DNA from: Bacillota bacterium
GTDB lineage: Bacteria > Bacillota > Clostridia > Peptostreptococcales > Anaerovoracaceae
NCBI GenBank assembly: GCA_019420305.1
Contig: JAHZHL010000019.1
Location: 1 to 5,088 of the forward strand
Direction: 5' to 3'
DNA length: 5,088 bases
Part shown: in pieces, positions 1 through 5,088 of the stretch
Numbering within the stretch: position 1 is the first letter of the stretch
Layout: every line of letters begins with the position of its first letter
Program-made: the position numbers and the translations under genes
The notes under the pieces: model-generated
The model's input: the letters and a program-made list of their open reading frames with translations, nothing else
Database searches by the model: none
Told to the model about the DNA's origin: nothing

Positions 1-2
1 TT

Positions 3-302
3 GGCCAGATCGGCCATGTGCATTTTTCAGGGTATGGCAGAGAGGGCTATATGGTACCGGGAACCGGGGAACTGGCAGCTCTGCAGCAGGAGAATGCTGA
101 CGGGGATGCAACGGATGTAGCTCCGGCAGATAAACAAGGAGCAAAAACGGTGCTGGAAAGACAGCTGGAATCCCTTGCGGCACATCATTATGAAGGAGAT
201 CTGGTGCTGGGGCTGTGGGGAGCCGGATATTTCAAGGATCCCGATGCGGCGTTGCGCCGGAGCGTGCAGTGGGTGCGGGAAAGTTCTTTGATTAGTATGT
301 GA
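3..302 (+). CDS. sugar phosphate isomerase/epimerase-like protein, C-terminal part (5' truncated)
   Basis: The frame is open from the window edge and ends at TGA 300-302, giving 99 visible residues. GTG at 18 is an internal valine, not a start, because the frame continues upstream with Gly-Gln-Ile-Gly-His. The segment HVHFSGYGREG followed by PGTGEL (about residues 5-22) matches the His-containing strand near the end of xylose isomerase-like TIM barrels (the IolE/IolI and tagatose epimerase superfamily). LGLWGAGYFKDPDAALRRS (about residues 69-87) matches their last strand and helix. Such enzymes isomerise or epimerise sugars or sugar phosphates with a divalent metal in the cytosol. The substrate cannot be told from this fragment. 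Oddities are a low-complexity, Ala/Asp/Gln-rich stretch of about 25 residues between the two motifs, and a Gly where a Glu is usual in the last strand (codon 210-212). The family call is fairly secure, the activity is not. Confidence 0.7.
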   Translation, partial: GQIGHVHFSGYGREGYMVPGTGELAALQQENADGDATDVAPADKQGAKTVLERQLESLAAHHYEGDLVLGLWGAGYFKDPDAALRRSVQWVRESSLISM

Positions 303-484
303 GCATAAAATCTGCTTCGGGAATATACGGATGAACGGTTTAAAAAATTGTTAATTGCCGATCGCTGGTGTCCGCACTGTTCTGTTTGTGTTTCTCAAAG
401 TGGGCGTGGTGTTCGGAGTAGTTCATATGCAGAATGCTCACCTGAAAATATGATTGCAAAGAAGGGGCTGTGAAATAAGTCCCT
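303..484. other. gene-free spacer with a short repeated GGGGCTG motif
   Basis: No supported gene lies between the isomerase stop and the terminator. The stretch is more AT-rich than the flanking genes. The 9-base word AAGGGGCTG occurs at 462-470 and again at 492-500 inside the terminator. The first copy, extended to GGGGCTGT (464-471), is perfectly complementary to 516-523, so the spacer end could fold with the distal terminator arm in place of the normal stem. This may be a partly duplicated terminator or the worn edge of a dispersed repeat. No open element or transposase remnant is visible. Confidence 0.4.
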
Positions 485-532
485 AAAAGAAAAGGGGCTG
501 CCGCACGTTAGTGCGACAGCCCCTTTTTCTTT
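485..532. terminator. bidirectional intrinsic terminator between the isomerase gene and ribU
   Basis: GGGGCTG (494-500) pairs with CAGCCCC (517-523), and CGCAC (502-506) pairs with GTGCG (511-515), across a C/A mismatch. The loop is the 4-nt GTTA (507-510). An A-rich flank on the left and a T-rich flank on the right (TTTTTCTTT, 524-532) give a U-tract on both strands. It therefore serves the + strand gene ending at 302 and the - strand ribU, whose stop is 28 nt away. Confidence 0.92.
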
Positions 533-559
533 GATTGATCTGTTGATTGGTATCTGCTT

Positions 560-1183
560 TTAATGATTCTGTACGCCGTGGATGACAACGCTGACACGCT
601 TGTAGAGCAGCATGGTCAGTACAGAGATAATCACGCCCTTAATCAGATTAAAGGGAGCCACGCAGAGAATAACGAATCCAGCCACGCTTCCGATTGCAGG
701 ATGAACGGCGGCTCCGGCAGCCAGGATGGCGTCCATGCCTCCGGCACTGGCGAAGAAGCTGTTCGCATAGAACGGAAGCAGCAGGAACGCGTTCAGAAAG
801 CATCCAGCCACGGCCATGGTAACGGTGCCTGCGATCATACCGATGATGGCGGATTTTTTCGTCTTCTTCATATGGTAAATGATTCCGGCAGGAAGAAGGA
901 AAGAGCATCCGACCAGGAAATTGGCAAGGTCGCCAACGTATGCGGTGCTAGTGCCTTTGATCAGGAGCTTCAGTAGAATCTTAACCAGCTCGATGAGTAC
1001 GCCGGCAACAGGTCCCATGGCAAAGGTCCCGATCAGCACGGGAAGCTCACTTAGGTCGATCTCGTAGAAGCTGGGAGCGATCATGGGGAGCGGCACTTCG
1101 AAGAGCATAAGCACCATGGCGATCGCGGGCATCATGGCGATCAGCACCAGATTTCGGATGTTCAGTGTCTTGGTTGTAGTCAT
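560..1183 (-). CDS. ribU: riboflavin ECF transporter S component RibU
   Basis: This 207-residue integral membrane protein is the substrate-binding S component of an energy-coupling factor transporter and captures riboflavin for import. Energy comes from the shared EcfA/EcfA'/EcfT module, which is not encoded here. The N-terminal signature is clear: LFEVPLP (28-33), then FYEIDLSELPVLIGTFAMGP (39-58), GVLIELVKILLK (61-72), and GTSTAYVGDLANFLVG (77-92). About six hydrophobic segments span the protein, as expected for the fold, and a Lys-rich loop lies at 106-110. The ATG at 1181-1183 is chosen because AAGGAGGA (1188-1195) sits just upstream. An in-frame extension to 1339 exists but would translate through the terminator and riboswitch, so it is rejected. 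The FMN riboswitch upstream independently supports the riboflavin assignment. It is a single-gene unit closed by the terminator at 485-532. Confidence 0.95.
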   Translation of the reverse strand: MTTTKTLNIRNLVLIAMMPAIAMVLMLFEVPLPMIAPSFYEIDLSELPVLIGTFAMGPVAGVLIELVKILLKLLIKGTSTAYVGDLANFLVGCSFLLPAGIIYHMKKTKKSAIIGMIAGTVTMAVAGCFLNAFLLLPFYANSFFASAGGMDAILAAGAAVHPAIGSVAGFVILCVAPFNLIKGVIISVLTMLLYKRVSVVIHGVQNH

Positions 1184-1187
1184 AATA

Positions 1188-1195
1188 TCCTCCTT
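1188..1195 (-). promoter_or_regulatory. ribosome binding site that fixes the ribU start
   Basis: On the - strand this reads AAGGAGGA, a near-perfect anti-16S match, with only 4 nt between it and the ATG at 1183-1181 (about 6 nt from the AGGAGG core). No comparable site serves the longer in-frame alternatives, so it decides the start. Confidence 0.9.
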
Positions 1196-1235
1196 GCTGT
1201 TCTTCTGAACCCTACGCGGAGAAAATTCTGAGTAC

Positions 1236-1267
1236 AAAAAGCCCCGGCCTGAATATACAGCCGGGGC
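1236..1267 (-). terminator. riboswitch-controlled intrinsic terminator in the ribU leader
   Basis: Read on the - strand, GCCCCGGC (1267-1260) and GCCGGGGC (1248-1241) form a perfect 8-bp GC stem. The loop is 11 nt and five U residues follow (1240-1236). It lies about 25 nt after the aptamer and about 50 nt before the ribU start, which is the typical place for transcription attenuation. FMN binding is expected to favour this hairpin and stop transcription before ribU. Confidence 0.92.
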
Positions 1268-1291
1268 GCAGGAATCAAAACACTGATCGCG

Positions 1292-1405
1292 TAATCTTCT
1301 CTCATCCAGACTATACTGTCGGTTTTGGAATTGCACCAAATCAGCCGCCGAAGCGGTTCGCGGACTATACCGCCGGTGGGGAATTACACCCCGCCCCGAA
1401 GAACA
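1292..1405 (-). ncRNA. FMN riboswitch (RFN element) aptamer
   Basis: Read on the - strand, the hallmark RFN blocks appear in order: UCUUCGGGGCGGGGUG (5' arm of P1 and following), AAUUCCCCACCGGCGGUAU, AGUCCGCGA, then a hairpin ACCGCUUCGGCGG, GGUGCAAUUCC, ACCGACAGUAUAGUCUGGAU, and closing GAGAGAAGA. P1 forms from UCUUC (1402-1398) and GAAGA (1299-1295). This is the six-helix junction RNA that binds flavin mononucleotide and controls riboflavin synthesis and transport genes. It sits between the - strand promoter and the leader terminator, directly upstream of ribU, so high FMN should switch ribU off. Confidence 0.97.
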
Positions 1406-1423
1406 TATTTTATTTACTTTCTT

Positions 1424-1452
1424 AGTTTAGCACTCATCTTCTTAAAAATCAA
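1424..1452 (-). promoter_or_regulatory. sigma-A type promoter of ribU with extended -10
   Basis: On the - strand the -35 is TTGATT (1452-1447), the spacer is exactly 17 nt, and the -10 is TAAACT (1429-1424), preceded by TGC to give an extended -10. A start near 1417 would place the riboswitch only about a dozen nucleotides into the transcript and give a leader of about 234 nt. The match of position and quality is good, but the start site is inferred. Confidence 0.8.
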
Positions 1453-1484
1453 TAGAATTGTTGCATTATTCTGCAAGAAATTAC

Positions 1485-1513
1485 TTTCCGCCGGAATCAA
1501 ATCATGCTATACT
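1485..1513 (+). promoter_or_regulatory. promoter of the tsaE operon with extended -10 close to the start codon
   Basis: TGCTATACT (1505-1513) is a near-consensus extended -10 box. At 17-nt spacing the -35 would be TTTCCG (1485-1490), which is weak, but an extended -10 can tolerate that. Transcription would begin about 7 nt after the box, around 1520-1521, which is the first base of the tsaE ATG. The - strand ribU promoter lies divergently at 1424-1452. I see no better promoter between the riboswitch and tsaE. Confidence 0.65.
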
Positions 1514-1520
1514 GATATAC

Positions 1521-1970
1521 ATGGAAAAGAAAATTTACGAATCATGGAATGAACAGGATACGTATCGGTTCGGAGAGCAGCTGGCACAATCTGCTGCCGC
1601 CGGATCTTTATACTGCCTGGAGGGAGACCTCGGCGTTGGTAAGACGGTATTTACACAGGGGTTTGCGCACGGACTCGGAATCGAAGAGCCGGTGACAAGC
1701 CCGACCTTTACGATTGTACAGGAGTATGAGACGGGACGAATCCCGCTGTATCATTTTGATGTATACCGTCTGGCGGATCCGGAGGAACTCGAGGAGATCG
1801 GCTACGAGGAATATTTCTTCGGCGAAGGCGTATGCTTGATCGAATGGCCGAGCCGGATCGAGGAGCTGATTCCGGAGGACGCCGTGAGGATCACGATAGA
1901 GAAGGAACTTTCCAGAGGATTTGATTATCGAAAGATCACAGTGACTGGAGGAAGAGTGGATCATGAGTAA
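1521..1970 (+). CDS. tsaE: tRNA threonylcarbamoyladenosine biosynthesis ATPase TsaE
   Basis: This 149-residue P-loop ATPase matches the usual size of TsaE (about 150). It acts in the cytosol with TsaB and TsaD, where ATP binding and hydrolysis are needed for turnover of t6A synthesis on tRNA A37. Visible motifs are the Walker A GDLGVGKT (35-42), the switch-like SPTFTIVQEY (60-69), HFDVYRL (78-84) with the Asp of the second ATP motif, DPEELEEIGYEEYF (86-99), and the family signature LIEWP (106-110). Start ATG 1521 gives an N-terminus of family-like length. A longer frame from TTG 1458 runs across the promoter and is rejected. No Shine-Dalgarno precedes the ATG, and the -10 box ends only 7 nt before it, so the mRNA may be leaderless. 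The gene overlaps tsaB by 8 nt. It is the first gene of the operon. Confidence 0.95.
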   Translation: MEKKIYESWNEQDTYRFGEQLAQSAAAGSLYCLEGDLGVGKTVFTQGFAHGLGIEEPVTSPTFTIVQEYETGRIPLYHFDVYRLADPEELEEIGYEEYFFGEGVCLIEWPSRIEELIPEDAVRITIEKELSRGFDYRKITVTGGRVDHE

Positions 1971-2694
1971 GATATTGGGAATTGAAAGTTCATCTCTTGT
2001 AGCTTCCGTGGCGATCCTAGACGGAGACACCATCACGGCGGAATACACCGTAAATCATAAGAAGACGCACTCACAGACGCTTCTGCCGATGCTGGATGAG
2101 ATTGTACGCATGACGGAGCAGAATCTGGAAGATCTGGACGCGATCGCTGTATCTGGCGGTCCCGGCTCCTTTACCGGACTCCGGATCGGATCTGCAACCG
2201 CAAAGGGACTGGGCTTGGCGCTGGAGAAGCCGCTGATCCATGTTCCGACTCTGGATGCGATGGCCTATAATCTGTATGGTTGCGGCGAGCGGATCTGTCC
2301 GATTATGGATGCGAGACGCGGACAGGTATATACCGGAATTTACCGCTTTGAAGATAATACCTTTCGGACTCTGAAGGAAGACTGTGCGATCGCACTGGAG
2401 GAACTTCTGGAAGAACTTGCCGCCGCACAGGAGCCGGTTGTATTCCTTGGCGATGGAGTTCCGGTCGGAAGAGAGAAGATTGCGGCACGGCTGGGCAGCC
2501 TTGCCCGCTTTGCGCCGGCACAGATGAACCGGCAGCGCGCCGCGTCTGTTGCCGCGCTGGGAGCTGTTATGTATGCGGAAGGAAAGACGGAGACGGCAGC
2601 CGCGCATGCGCCGGAATATCTTCGGATGTCCCAGGCAGAGCGCGAACGAAAAGCGAAAGGTCTTCCGGTATCCGCAGAGGAGAATCAGGGATGA
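1963..2694 (+). CDS. tsaB: tRNA threonylcarbamoyladenosine biosynthesis protein TsaB (YeaZ)
   Basis: This 243-residue protein has the ASKHA (Hsp70/actin-like) fold. TsaB has no catalytic role itself. It dimerises with TsaD and scaffolds TsaE in the t6A complex. Diagnostic segments are GIESSSLVASVAIL (6-19, first phosphate loop strand), HSQTLLPMLDEI (36-47), the family signature SGGPGSFTGLRIG (64-76), PIMDARRGQVYTGIY (113-127) and the C-terminal PEYLRMSQAERE (217-228). Length is close to that of typical bacterial TsaB. The ATG at 1963 lies inside the end of tsaE (8-nt overlap) and is served by GGAGGA at 1947-1952, so the two genes are probably translationally coupled. Its own stop overlaps the rimI start as ATGA. 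Confidence 0.95.
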   Translation: MSKILGIESSSLVASVAILDGDTITAEYTVNHKKTHSQTLLPMLDEIVRMTEQNLEDLDAIAVSGGPGSFTGLRIGSATAKGLGLALEKPLIHVPTLDAMAYNLYGCGERICPIMDARRGQVYTGIYRFEDNTFRTLKEDCAIALEELLEELAAAQEPVVFLGDGVPVGREKIAARLGSLARFAPAQMNRQRAASVAALGAVMYAEGKTETAAAHAPEYLRMSQAERERKAKGLPVSAEENQG

Positions 2695-3131
2695 GCGCTT
2701 ATTCCGTCAGAGAGCTTGCGGCAGGAGAATTGGCGGCGGCAGCTTCGATGGAGGCGGAGCTTTTTTCCGATGCCTGGACGGAAGTGTCCCTGCAGGAGCT
2801 TCTTGCGAATCCCTGCAACCATGCATATGAGCTTCGGATCGGGGAGGATGCGGCCGCTTACTGTCTGACCTGTGAGATTCTGGGCGAGGGGGAGATTCTT
2901 CGCATTGGAACGTTAAGAAAATATCAAAATGGAGGAGCAGGAAGCTTTCTGCTGCAGGATATTCTGCGGCGGAGAGCAGAGATTACCTGCTGGAATCTGG
3001 AAGTGCGGGAAAGCAACCTGGCAGCAGCCGCGCTATACCAGAAATGCCGCTTTGAAGTGATTGGTATCAGAAAGAATTATTACAGTAGCCCAACAGAGAA
3101 CGCTGTTTTGATGCAGCGGAAGGGGAATTAA
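2691..3131 (+). CDS. rimI: GNAT N-acetyltransferase, RimI family
   Basis: This 146-residue single-domain GNAT enzyme has the length of RimI, which uses acetyl-CoA to acetylate the N-terminal alanine of ribosomal protein S18 in E. coli. Visible features are an N-terminal region with FSDAWTEVSLQELLANP (25-41), the strand GEGEILRIGTL (65-75), the acetyl-CoA loop QNGGAG (79-84) fitting Q/R-x-x-G-x-G/A, LEVRESNLAAAALYQK (103-118), and GIRKNYYSSPTENAVLM (125-141). The start at 2691 overlaps tsaB by 4 nt (ATGA) and is preceded by AGAGGAG (2676-2682). Two positions are unusual: the canonical GF after the LYxK helix is RF here (R120), and EDA is ENA. Synteny with tsaB/tsaD supports RimI over a generic acetyltransferase, but substrate specificity is inferred. 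Confidence 0.87.
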   Translation: MSAYSVRELAAGELAAAASMEAELFSDAWTEVSLQELLANPCNHAYELRIGEDAAAYCLTCEILGEGEILRIGTLRKYQNGGAGSFLLQDILRRRAEITCWNLEVRESNLAAAALYQKCRFEVIGIRKNYYSSPTENAVLMQRKGN

Positions 3132-3134
3132 TAT

Positions 3135-4052
3135 ATGTTAGATGTTTGTTTACTTGGAACCGGACGCATGATGCCTCTGCCTTATCGATGGCTGACATCT
3201 CTGATGACACGTTTTGATGGATGCCAGTTGATGATTGACTGCGGAGAAGGAACGCAGATTGCAGCAAAAGAAGGGGGATGGAGCTTTAAACCGATTGACT
3301 ACATGTGCTTTACTCATTATCATGCGGACCACATCAGTGGTTTGCCCGGTCTGCTTCTCACAATGGGGAACGCGGAGCGGACAGAACCTCTGACGATGAT
3401 CGGGCCGCGCGGCCTGGAACGTGTTGTGAATTCTCTGAAGGTGATTGCGCCGGAGCTTCCGTTTGAAATCCGGTTTATCGAGCTTACGGAGAAGGAACAG
3501 GACATCGAGGCTGGACCGTACCGGATTCATGCGTTTCGAGTCAACCACAATGTGACCTGCTACGGTTACTCACTGACTATCCCACGGGCAGGTAAGTTCC
3601 ATGTAGAGAAGGCCAGAGAACTGGGGCTTCCGGTTCAGCTCTGGAACCCTCTGCAGAAAGGAAATACTGTGGAATGGGAAGGTAGAACGTATACGCCGGA
3701 TCAGGTAATGGGAGAAGCACGGCGCGGACTGAAGGTGACTTACTGTACGGATACACGGCCGACTCCGCTGATTACAGAGGCGGCGCGCGGCGCGGATCTT
3801 TTTATCTGTGAAGGCATGTACGGGGAGCCGGGCAAAGAGGCAAAGGCTGTGGAGCACAAGCACATGACCTTTACAGAAGCTGCCCGCATTGCCAGAGAGG
3901 CAGCTCCCGCGGAGATGTGGCTGACCCATTTCAGCCCTTCCCTGAACCGGCCGGAGGAGTATATGGATTCAGTCCGTAAGGTCTTTCCGAATGCCTTCGC
4001 CGGACATGACGGCATGCGTGTGGAGCTGAAGTTCGACGAGCAGGAGTCGTAA
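3135..4052 (+). CDS. ribonuclease Z family metallo-beta-lactamase fold protein
   Basis: This 305-residue protein matches the length of short-form bacterial RNase Z (about 307), the endonuclease that trims pre-tRNA 3' trailers. The metal site appears complete: THYHADH (60-66, H61/H63/D65/H66), H138 in RVNHNVTCYGYS, D206 in CTDTRP, and H265 in LTHFSP. DCGEGTQ (35-41), GLPGLL (69-74) and HMTFTEAA (243-250) are also family-like. Residues about 150-200 occupy the place of the tRNA-binding exosite arm. Two substrate-facing loops differ from B. subtilis RNase Z as I recall it: AGIPAKARN becomes RMMPLPYRW (11-19), and the Gly-Pro motif PPGPVY becomes PVQLWNP (166-172). The start follows GGAAGGGG (3118-3125), 3 nt after the rimI stop. 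It could be a true RNase Z or a related hydrolase of the same clade, so the symbol is left empty. Confidence 0.88.
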   Translation: MLDVCLLGTGRMMPLPYRWLTSLMTRFDGCQLMIDCGEGTQIAAKEGGWSFKPIDYMCFTHYHADHISGLPGLLLTMGNAERTEPLTMIGPRGLERVVNSLKVIAPELPFEIRFIELTEKEQDIEAGPYRIHAFRVNHNVTCYGYSLTIPRAGKFHVEKARELGLPVQLWNPLQKGNTVEWEGRTYTPDQVMGEARRGLKVTYCTDTRPTPLITEAARGADLFICEGMYGEPGKEAKAVEHKHMTFTEAARIAREAAPAEMWLTHFSPSLNRPEEYMDSVRKVFPNAFAGHDGMRVELKFDEQES

Positions 4053-4134
4053 GAAGTCAGGAAGCAAGTGAATCGGAAATCAAAGAGGTAGAGAGGAAAA
4101 GGGGATCGTTTTCCCCAGGCAGGAGAGGAGAAGA
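4053..4134 (+). other. 82-nt intergenic gap with a short hairpin before tsaD
   Basis: This is the only sizeable gap in the operon and is purine-rich. GGGGA (4101-4105) can pair with TCCCC (4112-4116) around a 6-nt loop. No U-tract follows, so it is not an intrinsic terminator, and tsaD is probably cotranscribed with the upstream genes. I see no convincing promoter. The hairpin could mark an RNA-processing site or be meaningless. Confidence 0.35.
4121..4130 (+). promoter_or_regulatory. ribosome binding site supporting the upstream tsaD start
   Basis: The sequence AGGAGAGGAG ends 4 nt before ATG 4135, and its first AGGAG sits 9 nt before it. This is better than the AGAGG (4161-4165) that precedes the in-frame ATG at 4168, so 4135 is preferred, though both starts may be used. 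Confidence 0.6.
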
Positions 4135-5088
4135 ATGGAAGAAAAACGAAAGGAAGGTAAAGAGGAAATGGAGCGGGATGTCTATGTGCTTGCAGTCGAG
4201 AGTTCATGCGATGAGACGGCGGCAGCGGTAATCCGCAATGGCAGAGAGATCCTTTCCAATGTGATCTCATCACAGATCGCTCTTCATACTCTTTATGGAG
4301 GTGTAGTGCCGGAACTGGCAAGCCGAAAGCATATCGAGAATATCAATCCGGTGATTGAGCAGGCATTATCCGATGCCGGCAAGACGCTGGATGAGATTGA
4401 TGCGATCGGCGTTACCTATGGACCGGGACTGGTGGGCGCGCTGCTGGTCGGCGTGGCCGAAGCCAAGGCGATTGCCTATGCGAAGAAGAAACCGCTGATC
4501 GGTGTACATCACATCGAAGGCCATGTATGCGCGAATCTTCTGGAGCATCCGGATCTTAAGCCGCCGTTTCTGTGTCTGATTGTATCCGGAGGGCATACAC
4601 ATCTGGCGATCATGAAGAACTATGGTGAGTTCGAGATTCTGGGGCGGACACGCGATGATGCGGCAGGCGAAGCCTTTGATAAGGTGGCCAGAGCCATTGG
4701 ACTTGGTTATCCGGGCGGCCCCAAGATTGAGAAGGCTGCCAGAGAAGGCGATCCGAAGGCCATTGACTTCCCCAGAGGAAAGATTGATGGCAGTCCTTAC
4801 GATTTTACTTTCAGCGGAATGAAGTCGGCAGTCCTGAACTATCTGAATCAGGCAGCTATGATGAAGAAAGCGGTAAATCCTAACGATGTGGCGGCCAGCT
4901 TCCAGCAGGCAGTCATTGATGTTCTGGTGGACCGTGCCATGACGGCAGCCAGAGACCTTCACCAGGATAAACTTGTCTTGGCCGGAGGTGTAGCCGCGAA
5001 CGGCGCATTGCGAGAAGCGCTGGCAGCCGCATGCAAAAAAAGAAAAATTGAATTTTATCATCCCTCGCCGATTCTCTGCACAGACAAT
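4135..5088 (+). CDS. tsaD: tRNA N6-adenosine threonylcarbamoyltransferase TsaD (3' truncated by window end)
   Basis: The frame is open to the last base, giving 318 residues. Family members are about 335-350 long, so roughly 25-35 residues are missing. TsaD is the catalytic subunit that transfers threonylcarbamoyl from the AMP intermediate to N6 of A37 in tRNA. Visible motifs are VLAVESSCDETAAAV (18-32), PELASRKHIENI (59-70), TYGPGLVGALLVG (94-106), the metal motif HHIEGH (125-130, ligands H126 and H130), SGGHTHL (151-157), GEAFDKVAR (178-186), GYPGGP (191-196), FTFSGMKSAV (224-233), LAGGVAANGALR (282-293) and CTDN (315-318), whose Asp is the third metal ligand. The chosen start adds a charged MEEKRKEGKEE leader. 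ATG 4168 would give an N-terminus closer to most homologues. It is cotranscribed with tsaE and tsaB, its complex partners. Confidence 0.96.
   Translation, partial: MEEKRKEGKEEMERDVYVLAVESSCDETAAAVIRNGREILSNVISSQIALHTLYGGVVPELASRKHIENINPVIEQALSDAGKTLDEIDAIGVTYGPGLVGALLVGVAEAKAIAYAKKKPLIGVHHIEGHVCANLLEHPDLKPPFLCLIVSGGHTHLAIMKNYGEFEILGRTRDDAAGEAFDKVARAIGLGYPGGPKIEKAAREGDPKAIDFPRGKIDGSPYDFTFSGMKSAVLNYLNQAAMMKKAVNPNDVAASFQQAVIDVLVDRAMTAARDLHQDKLVLAGGVAANGALREALAAACKKRKIEFYHPSPILCTDN

Noticed and set aside
355..453. Possible 32-residue hydrophobic peptide in the spacer after the isomerase
   Set aside because: It needs a TTG start, has no ribosome site, and nothing in it is recognisable. The reading frame is too short to distinguish from chance.
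1184..1339. In-frame N-terminal extension of ribU
   Set aside because: It would be translated through the leader terminator and part of the FMN aptamer, and the ATG at 1183 has a near-perfect ribosome site. The extension is open only by chance.
1458..1486. Alternative promoter TTGTTG with a 17-nt spacer to TTACTT upstream of tsaE
   Set aside because: The -10 matches consensus at only two positions and is far weaker than TGCTATACT at 1505-1513.
1458..1520. Longer tsaE from an upstream TTG
   Set aside because: The extra residues cross the promoter region, have no ribosome site and are not family-like. ATG 1521 gives the normal TsaE length.
2071..2607. 178-residue open frame on the - strand
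   Set aside because: It is a shadow of tsaB, with a Arg/Gln/Ser-rich composition and no coherent domain.
4095..4116. Terminator between the RNase Z-like gene and tsaD
   Set aside because: A short GGGGA/TCCCC hairpin exists but no U-tract follows it, so intrinsic termination is unlikely.
3740..4321. 193-residue open frame on the - strand
   Set aside because: It is antisense to the RNase Z-like gene and tsaD, whose motifs are clear. Its composition is that of a codon shadow, with no ribosome site or recognisable domain.
4366..5061. 231-residue open frame on the - strand
   Set aside because: It lies wholly antisense to tsaD and reflects that gene's codon bias. No independent motif or start signal was seen.

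Overview
The window looks like ordinary chromosome of a Clostridia bacterium, most likely a member of the Lachnospiraceae. This rests on the strong AGGAGG-type ribosome sites, moderate GC content, sigma-A type promoters with extended -10 boxes, an FMN riboswitch driving an ECF-type riboflavin S component, and the clade-specific look of the RNase Z-like protein. I cannot name a genus from the sequence alone.

Layout. (1) Positions 3-302 (+) hold the C-terminal end of a sugar phosphate isomerase/epimerase-like TIM barrel protein. (2) Positions 303-484 are a gene-free spacer, followed by a strong bidirectional terminator at 485-532. It closes this gene on the + strand and ribU on the - strand. 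(3) On the - strand, 1183-560 is ribU. It is preceded by a complete transcriptional control leader: promoter (1424-1452), FMN riboswitch aptamer (1292-1405) and intrinsic terminator (1236-1267). A 7-bp antiterminator pairing can be read directly. (4) Divergently on the + strand, from 1521 to the window edge, runs a compact operon: tsaE, tsaB, rimI, an RNase Z-family gene, and tsaD (cut by the window end). The first three genes overlap, the fourth starts 3 nt after the third, and tsaD follows after an 82-nt gap with no terminator.

How the genes work together. TsaB, TsaD and TsaE form the complex that transfers the threonylcarbamoyl group to A37 of ANN-decoding tRNAs (t6A). TsaC/TsaC2, which makes the activated intermediate, must be encoded elsewhere. 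RimI is a GNAT N-acetyltransferase that commonly travels with tsaB/tsaD. The RNase Z-like protein suggests a link between tRNA 3'-end processing and tRNA modification. RibU imports riboflavin with the shared ECF energising module (not present here) and is shut off by FMN.

I found no mobile element, CRISPR array, RNA gene or clearly novel system. The points most worth a second look are an apparently leaderless start for tsaE, the divergent RNase Z with altered substrate loops, the readable FMN antiterminator, and an E-to-G change at a likely metal-ligand position in the truncated isomerase.
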